Of a DNA stretch of 62,515 nt, positions 60,453-62,515 are shown one piece after another (positions within the stretch are counted from its first letter, which is position 1; the number at the start of each line of letters is the position of its first letter). The notes under the pieces are model-generated. The model was not told where the DNA came from. It was given only the letters and a program-made list of their open reading frames with translations, and made no database searches. Origin of the DNA: Mesorhizobium escarrei (lineage in GTDB: Bacteria > Pseudomonadota > Alphaproteobacteria > Rhizobiales > Rhizobiaceae); assembly GCF_935825525.1 (NCBI RefSeq), contig NZ_CAKXZT010000140.1:155600-218114 (forward strand), written 5' to 3'. Position numbers and translations under genes: made by a program.

Positions 60453-60479
60453 GGAACGGGCGCGGGGCCGCCTTATTCC
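60453..60479 (-). promoter_or_regulatory. ECF-type promoter of the S8 protease gene
   Basis: On the minus strand GGAATAA, 14 bases, CGTT reads towards the protease. The same words at the same spacing occur before the Asn/Ser-rich gene at 61874-61898. The right half CGCCCGTT is identical in both. The site lies 16 bp before the sigma factor start on the other strand. Confidence 0.7.
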
Positions 60480-60494
60480 AGAACTTGGAGCAAC

Positions 60495-61037
60495 ATGCCG
60501 GAAAAAGCCGACCGCGTCCAAGATCAGCTTGTCGCTTTTCTCCCGAATCTGCGCCGGTTCGCGATTGCGCTGTGCCGGTCCCGCGACATCGCGGACGATC
60601 TTGTCCAGCGCGCCTGCGAACGGGCGCTCACCAACGAGCAGCGTTTCGAGCCAGGGACGCGCTTCGACGCGTGGATGTTCAAGATTCTGAGAAATCTGTG
60701 GATCGACGACATCCGCAAGCGCAAGGTCGCCGGCCCGCAGGACGATATCGACGAGCGCCATGACATCGCCGGCGTTTCCGTCGAGCGCGAAGTGGAGGCG
60801 CGGCTGGCGCTGAACAGCGTGGCGCAAGCCATAGGCGAACTCGCCGCCGACCAGCGCGACGTGCTGCTTCTGGTCTGTGTCGAAGAGCTTTCCTACAGGC
60901 AAGCCGCGGAAGTCCTCGCCGTGCCGATCGGGACGGTGATGAGCAGGCTGGCCCGAGCGAGGAAGAATCTGGCGGAGGCGACTGGAATATCTTCGGCGCC
61001 CACCCGTTATCCGGTCACAAAAGGGACTGCGAAATGA
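60495..61037 (+). CDS. ECF-type RNA polymerase sigma factor
   Basis: A 180-residue sigma-70 family factor with region 2 (FAIALCRSRDIADDLVQRACERAL, DAWMFKILRNLWIDDIRKRK) and region 4 (QRDVLLLVCVEELSYRQAAEVLAV, PIGTVMSRLARARKNL). No region 3 is present, so it is an ECF member. GGAG lies before ATG 60495. Its stop overlaps the anti-sigma start by 4 bp (ATGA), so the two are translationally coupled and probably stoichiometric. No sigma-like promoter was found that reads to itself; self-control is unclear. Confidence 0.9.
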   Translation: MPEKADRVQDQLVAFLPNLRRFAIALCRSRDIADDLVQRACERALTNEQRFEPGTRFDAWMFKILRNLWIDDIRKRKVAGPQDDIDERHDIAGVSVEREVEARLALNSVAQAIGELAADQRDVLLLVCVEELSYRQAAEVLAVPIGTVMSRLARARKNLAEATGISSAPTRYPVTKGTAK

Positions 61038-61825
61038 CCGAAGAGACTTTTTCGGATGAGATCCTGATGCGGTTCGCCGATGGTGAGCTTGATCCGGACA
61101 TGGTCGCCAGGATCGAGCAGGCGATGGAAACGGACGACCGTCTGGTTGCCAGGATTGCTGTGTTCATCGAAACCAGAGCGCAGGCGCATGCGGCGCTGAA
61201 GCCGCTGCTCGACGAGCCGGTTCCCGAAAAACTTGTCGCGGCCGTCGAGCAGATGATCGAGGCCAAGCGTGCCGGCGAGAAAGCGGCGGCGGCATCGATA
61301 TTGCCCTTCGGCAGCGGGCGCGTAGCAGGGCCTGCTTCGAGGTCTCGATGGATGCTGCCAATTGCCGCCTCACTCGCGGCAGCCGTTGTCGGCGGGCTCG
61401 CCGGGTATTGGGCAGCAGCCACCAACGAACGCGCGCAGGGCGGCTTGTGGGTAGCTGGCGTCATCAGGCCGGCCCTGGCCCAAGCCCTTGAGACGGTCGA
61501 GTCCGGCAAGGAAATCAAACTCGCCGGGATCAGCGACCGGTTCCGGGCTATCGCTACGTTCCGTAACGATGCGCAGGATTTGTGCCGCGAATTCGAGGTC
61601 GACTCGCAGGACCGCTCCACGGTGGTGTCGGTCGCCTGCCGTTCCGGCGACGAATGGCGCGTCAGCTTCGCGGTCGTGGCGCCGGGCGACGCCGGAGGCT
61701 ATGCCCCGGCCTCGTCGGCCGAAGCCCTCGACGCCTATCTTTCGGCGATCGAAGCAGGCGCTCCGATGTCAGCCGAGGAGGAAATCCAGGCGCTGACGGA
61801 GGTCCGTCGGAAGGACCGGAAGTGA
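61034..61825 (+). CDS. Membrane anti-sigma factor
   Basis: A 263-residue protein: cytoplasmic N-terminal part of about 100 residues (LMRFADGELDPDMVARIEQAM, typical anti-sigma helix pattern), a membrane helix (about 107-127), and a periplasmic C-terminal domain of about 135 residues. The latter has two Cys, Cys184 and Cys202, that could form a disulfide. It should sequester the sigma factor and release it on an envelope signal, possibly after proteolysis. A Zn-binding HxxxCxxC motif is not present. Confidence 0.85.
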   Translation: MTEETFSDEILMRFADGELDPDMVARIEQAMETDDRLVARIAVFIETRAQAHAALKPLLDEPVPEKLVAAVEQMIEAKRAGEKAAAASILPFGSGRVAGPASRSRWMLPIAASLAAAVVGGLAGYWAAATNERAQGGLWVAGVIRPALAQALETVESGKEIKLAGISDRFRAIATFRNDAQDLCREFEVDSQDRSTVVSVACRSGDEWRVSFAVVAPGDAGGYAPASSAEALDAYLSAIEAGAPMSAEEEIQALTEVRRKDRK

Positions 61826-61873
61826 AACTGCGACGGCCCGGCTTGCTCTGAATGAATCCAACTTTCTTTGAAT

Positions 61874-61900
61874 GGAATAAAGCCGGAGATCGCCCGTTAC
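61874..61900 (+). promoter_or_regulatory. ECF-type promoter of the Asn/Ser-rich gene
   Basis: GGAATAA at 61874-61880, 14 bases, then CGTT at 61895-61898, followed by about 50 bases to ATG 61950 with AAGGAG. The right half CGCCCGTT and the spacer length are identical to the promoter of the divergent S8 protease. A probable target of the neighbouring ECF factor. Confidence 0.7.
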
Positions 61901-61949
61901 TCCGCCGGGCCGCATTTGCCGGTCCGGTCTGAAACAAGGAGTAACTACC

Positions 61950-62321
61950 ATGGCAAGACACTGGAAACTCAAGTCGGCACTGGTCGCAGGAATGGCAGCG
62001 CTCGCGGGCACCGCAGCGCAGGCGAAGGAGTATCCCGCGGCGGCGCCGGAAAGCGAGCGTCCGCCGGCCGCAATGACCAGCCAAAGCGACGGTGCCTACA
62101 TCGTCGCTGGCAACAGCTCGTCAAATTCGAGCTCCAATTCGTCGTCCAACGGTTCGTCGAATTCCAGCTCTAATTCGTCGAGCAATTCGAATTCGAACTC
62201 ATCGTCGAACTCCAGCTCCAATTCGTCGAGCAACTCGAATTCGAACTCATCGTCGAACAGTTCCTCCAACTCCAACTCGAACGGTTCGGATCGCGGGTGG
62301 TCGCGCAACTGGCGGCGTTGA
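61950..62321 (+). CDS. Secreted Asn/Ser-repeat protein
   Basis: A 123-residue exported protein. A signal peptide (about 1-25, ending AQA) is followed by about 28 residues of ordinary sequence and then about 58 residues composed almost only of Asn, Ser and few Gly, in SSSN-type repeats. It ends with a basic GWSRNWRR tail. The Asn/Ser part includes two 16-residue units encoded by 48-bp tandem repeats at 62172-62267. It follows the sigma/anti-sigma pair and has its own ECF-type promoter. It resembles no enzyme; low-complexity adhesin, matrix or substrate of the protease are possible. Confidence 0.85.
   Translation: MARHWKLKSALVAGMAALAGTAAQAKEYPAAAPESERPPAAMTSQSDGAYIVAGNSSSNSSSNSSSNGSSNSSSNSSSNSNSNSSSNSSSNSSSNSNSNSSSNSSSNSNSNGSDRGWSRNWRR
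62172..62267. repeat. 48-bp tandem repeat in the Asn/Ser-rich gene
   Basis: Units 62172-62219 and 62220-62267 are nearly identical, each encoding 16 Asn/Ser residues. Shorter related units precede them from about 62107. Such tracts can change length by slippage while staying in frame. Confidence 0.85.
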
Positions 62322-62389
62322 CGTCGGCCGGGCGATAGAGCGACGGCGCGCTTCGACTTGAAACCCGCCGCTCTAAACAATCCACGGAG

Positions 62390-62415
62390 AAACGGGGGCC
62401 AGCCGGCCCCCGTTT
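62390..62415 (+). terminator. Rho-independent terminator after the Asn/Ser-rich gene
   Basis: AAACGGGGGCC, loop AGCC, GGCCCCCGTTT form a perfect 11-bp stem, followed by a short T-rich stretch. It ends the sigma/anti-sigma/Asn-Ser-rich unit. Confidence 0.85.
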
Positions 62416-62461
62416 CGCATTCGCTGGCGATTGGCGTAGAACCTTTGATGGCGGAGAGACA

Positions 62462-62515
62462 GCGCCCCCCTCTGTCCTGCCGGACATCTCCCCCACAAGG
62501 AGGCCTTTGCACAGA
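62462..62515. repeat. Mosaic-element arm at the window end (copy B3, partial)
   Basis: Bases 62462-62497 are identical to 36889-36924 of the element upstream of recG over 36 bp. The GGCGATTGGCG word lies 35 bp before it, as in that element. The rest runs out of the window. Confidence 0.8.

Noticed and set aside
60453..60479. Plus-strand GGAAC at 60453 as the sigma factor's own promoter
   Set aside because: The matching -10 (CGTT) is absent at the usual distance on the plus strand; the segment fits the minus-strand protease promoter much better.
62107..62277. CRISPR-like array in the repetitive region
   Set aside because: Repeats are direct, contiguous and coding (Asn/Ser codons) without unique spacers.

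Overview
This window looks like a chromosomal segment from a GC-rich alphaproteobacterium of the order Rhizobiales, most likely Mesorhizobium or a close relative. The evidence is the gene content: a STAS-fused MlaE operon, a growth-pole-ring-like giant coiled-coil protein, maeB fused to phosphotransacetylase, PleD/DivK next to rpmG and rnr, and DUF2865, DUF3572 and DUF502 proteins. Rhizobial-type intergenic mosaic palindromes also recur through the window. The genus is an inference from style and synteny, not a database match.

Layout. 0-3.2 kb: the 3' part of a huge apolipoprotein-like coiled-coil protein, a candidate homologue of the Rhizobiales growth pole ring protein. 3.4-7.5 kb (minus): a lipid-trafficking ABC operon (mlaE-mlaF-mlaD-auxiliary lipoprotein). 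7.6-16 kb: metabolic and accessory genes, comprising an enolase-superfamily epimerase, an MFS permease, an LpxH-like phosphoesterase, an SDR protein lacking the catalytic Tyr/Lys, and two LysR regulators, each divergent from an exported hydrolase (one of which lacks the nucleophilic serine). 16-27.8 kb: maeB, a DUF2865 protein whose signal-peptide region holds a mosaic repeat, gltX, an ABC exporter with a C-terminal frameshift, nadE, a Tag-like glycosylase, DUF1003 and DedA. 27.8-31.4 kb: hemerythrin, diacylglycerol kinase, a GFA protein, a RES/Xre toxin-antitoxin pair, and a ParD antitoxin next to a wrecked parE. 31.4-45.6 kb: housekeeping genes (DAHP synthase, mfd, sdhE, recG, glmS, glmU, ccdA) interrupted by a higBA module and a tRNA-Lys-like remnant. 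46-57.3 kb: the topA-rnr-DUF983-NUDIX-MFS run, rpmG, pleD-divK and DUF3572.

57.3-62.5 kb is the most unusual region. A subtilisin-like S8 protease is divergent from an ECF sigma factor, which overlaps a membrane anti-sigma factor. These are followed by a small secreted protein made almost entirely of Asn/Ser repeats. The protease and the Asn/Ser-rich gene have upstream promoter-like sites of identical architecture (GGAATAA, 14 bases, CGTT). This suggests a self-contained sigma-controlled envelope regulon of a protease and a repetitive secreted protein, and it is the best candidate here for an undescribed system.

Dispersed palindromic elements of at least four kinds lie between genes (3.25, 18.7, 23.7, 28.4, 36.9, 54.1, 58.9 and 62.5 kb). 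One sits inside a coding region and one has perfect 43-bp inverted arms in front of recG. No rRNA, CRISPR array, phage or intact insertion sequence was seen. Many start codons were moved inward from the longest possible start on the basis of Shine-Dalgarno sites, signal peptides or known family N-termini; these choices are stated per gene.
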